Shown in pieces: positions 62,914-64,000 of a DNA stretch of 64,000 bases. The notes under the pieces were generated by a model, which was given only the letters and a program-made list of their open reading frames with translations, made no database searches and was not told where the DNA came from. Position numbers and translations under genes: made by a program. Origin of the DNA: Coprococcus sp. (lineage in GTDB: Bacteria; Bacillota; Clostridia; Lachnospirales; Lachnospiraceae); NCBI GenBank assembly GCA_017935345.1, contig JAGBHU010000016.1, positions 248,001 through 312,000 on the forward strand. Reading direction: 5' to 3'. Position 1 is the stretch's first letter; each line of letters opens with the position of its first letter.

Positions 62914-64000
62914 ATGGAAATATGGACACTGGTAAAAGCCAATATCAGAAATAAAAAAGGCTCGTTCTTCAGTATTGTTTTGTTGATGACAATTATAAGC
63001 CTGTCTGTAACCGTTATATTAAGCCTGAAAAGAAACACAAAAGAGAGTATGGATGCATTGTGGGAGAAGGCCGCTCCGGGGGAACTGACGGTATTGATAA
63101 AAAAGGAATCTCTGACAGAGGATTTGCTGAAAAGAGTAGAAGACAGCGGTCTGACGGAAAAGGTAGAGGATATTCCTGTCATTTCCGCTGACGCGTCTGT
63201 TATCAACGATATTACAAACGGAAATACTCTTTTTATGCGGAAAAGGGATAACTGGTTTATGCCGTATAATGATAGGCTTACCGGATATGCTGATGAAAAT
63301 ATAACGATTAACAGGGGAGAAATATACATTCCGATAGGCATTAAAACGGATCACAGCTGTAATATCGGCGATAAGATGCGTGTATATACCATTTATAATC
63401 ATTACTATGACTTTACGATTGCTGGTTTTCTTGCGGAGCCTGTAGTGGGAAGTGAAACGATTGGCTGGAAGCAGGCATATGTCAGTGATGCGGATTTTGA
63501 GCAGATGTATGCCGAAGCAAGGACGGAGGAGCTGGCACATGACAGCGAGGTAACGGCGGATGTGCATATTCTTCAGATATATCAAAGTGAAAATGCAGAT
63601 ATGACCTCAGTAGAATTTCGAAGAGCGCTGAATAAGGAAACCGGTATTGTCGATTTTGCGTTCGGGACATTGACAATGTCTGAATCACAGAAATATACAC
63701 TCCTGCTTACCGATATTATAACGGCAGCTCTTTTGGTCTTTATGCTGATGCTGACAGCAGTTGTTCTGATTGTAATGGGACACAGCATATCAACAGGTAT
63801 CCAAATAGGTTACGGAGAGCTTGGTATATTGAAAGCACAGGGATTTTCCAAGGAGAAAATAAGGCTTGTGTTTATCTGCCAATATTTATTTGCAGAGCTT
63901 TTCGGAAGTCTGGCAGGGATTGTTCTTTCCGTGCCGGTAATGCAGCTGATGAAGAATATATTTTTTGATATTACGGGAATTTTATCCTCGGACAGTTTGG
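62914..64000 (+). CDS. FtsX-like ABC permease, cut by the window end
   Basis: The first 362 codons of a permease run off the window. The start ATG 62914 lies nine bases after the ATPase stop, behind a GGTGG site. The N terminus EIWTLVKANIRNKKGSFFSIVLLMTIISLSV is the usual cytoplasmic helix plus first membrane span. A large extracytoplasmic domain follows to about residue 262. Two further spans begin with LLLTDIITAALLVFMLMLTA, and the FtsX signature GELGILKAQGFSKEKIRLVF is seen. Length beyond this point is unknown; the family permease usually has 4 or 8-10 spans. Confidence 0.88.
   Translation, partial: MEIWTLVKANIRNKKGSFFSIVLLMTIISLSVTVILSLKRNTKESMDALWEKAAPGELTVLIKKESLTEDLLKRVEDSGLTEKVEDIPVISADASVINDITNGNTLFMRKRDNWFMPYNDRLTGYADENITINRGEIYIPIGIKTDHSCNIGDKMRVYTIYNHYYDFTIAGFLAEPVVGSETIGWKQAYVSDADFEQMYAEARTEELAHDSEVTADVHILQIYQSENADMTSVEFRRALNKETGIVDFAFGTLTMSESQKYTLLLTDIITAALLVFMLMLTAVVLIVMGHSISTGIQIGYGELGILKAQGFSKEKIRLVFICQYLFAELFGSLAGIVLSVPVMQLMKNIFFDITGILSSDSL

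Overview
The window is a gene-dense stretch of low-GC chromosome from an anaerobic, butyrate-forming Firmicute, most likely a Lachnospiraceae member close to Coprococcus or Butyrivibrio. The evidence is the contiguous thl-crt-hbd-bcd-etfB-etfA butyryl-CoA set, two type I signal peptidases around RbgA, the rnr-smpB-ssrA order, Shine-Dalgarno sites of the AGGAGG type and frequent TTG or GTG starts. The genus is an inference. Nearly all genes are on the plus strand. I see no phage, insertion sequence, CRISPR array, rRNA or tRNA gene; the only stable RNA gene is tmRNA.

Layout. 1-4.1 kb: a HAD phosphatase, a YhcC-type radical SAM protein, a convergent pair of small XRE regulators, then thyA-folA. 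4.2-13.5 kb: the least familiar region. It holds a UPF0145-like protein with a zinc ribbon, a rhomboid protease, an 805-residue TPR protein with long acidic repeats, a 1159-residue coiled-coil protein ending in a degenerate CbxX/SpoVK-like AAA domain, and an MreB homologue. 13.5-15.5 kb: a YgiQ-type radical SAM enzyme. 15.6-21.7 kb: the butyryl-CoA operon, closed by a strong terminator. 22-26 kb: a large secreted protein (TSP3-like calcium repeats, VWA domain, C39-like peptidase) and a small membrane-anchored partner. 26-29 kb: an XRE-cupin regulator, a YbaK deacylase and a MATE transporter broken by a one-base deletion. 29.3-32.1 kb: nifS-iscU-mnmA for sulfur transfer and tRNA thiolation. 32.4-34.3 kb: a ZIP metal transporter with a DtxR-like box at its promoter, and a PHP phosphatase on the minus strand.

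34.6-43.7 kb is a lower-glycolysis region: gap, pgk, tpiA, gpmI and eno. It is interrupted by a small membrane protein, a Wzm/Wzt-type ABC exporter and an MscL with a zinc-ribbon tail. 43.7-47 kb is a thiamin salvage operon (TPP riboswitch, thiM, thiE, a HAD hydrolase, thiD). 47-51.4 kb holds secG, rnr, smpB, tmRNA and rplS. 51.4-60.1 kb is an envelope and housekeeping run: lepB, rbgA, second lepB, rnhB, yraN, pgeF, a DUF512 radical SAM protein, der, plsY and gpsA. 60.2 kb to the end is a response regulator, histidine kinase, ABC ATPase and FtsX-type permease, the usual layout of a peptide-sensing or detoxification module; the permease runs off the window.

The most interesting non-coding signals are two intergenic hairpins with unrelated outer stems around one shared inner motif (33.4 and 38.0 kb), three tandem 57-59 bp repeats between pgk and tpiA, and the operator-like dyad upstream of the ZIP transporter. 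The strongest candidate for an undescribed system is the 4.2-13.5 kb scaffold, pseudo-ATPase and MreB cluster.
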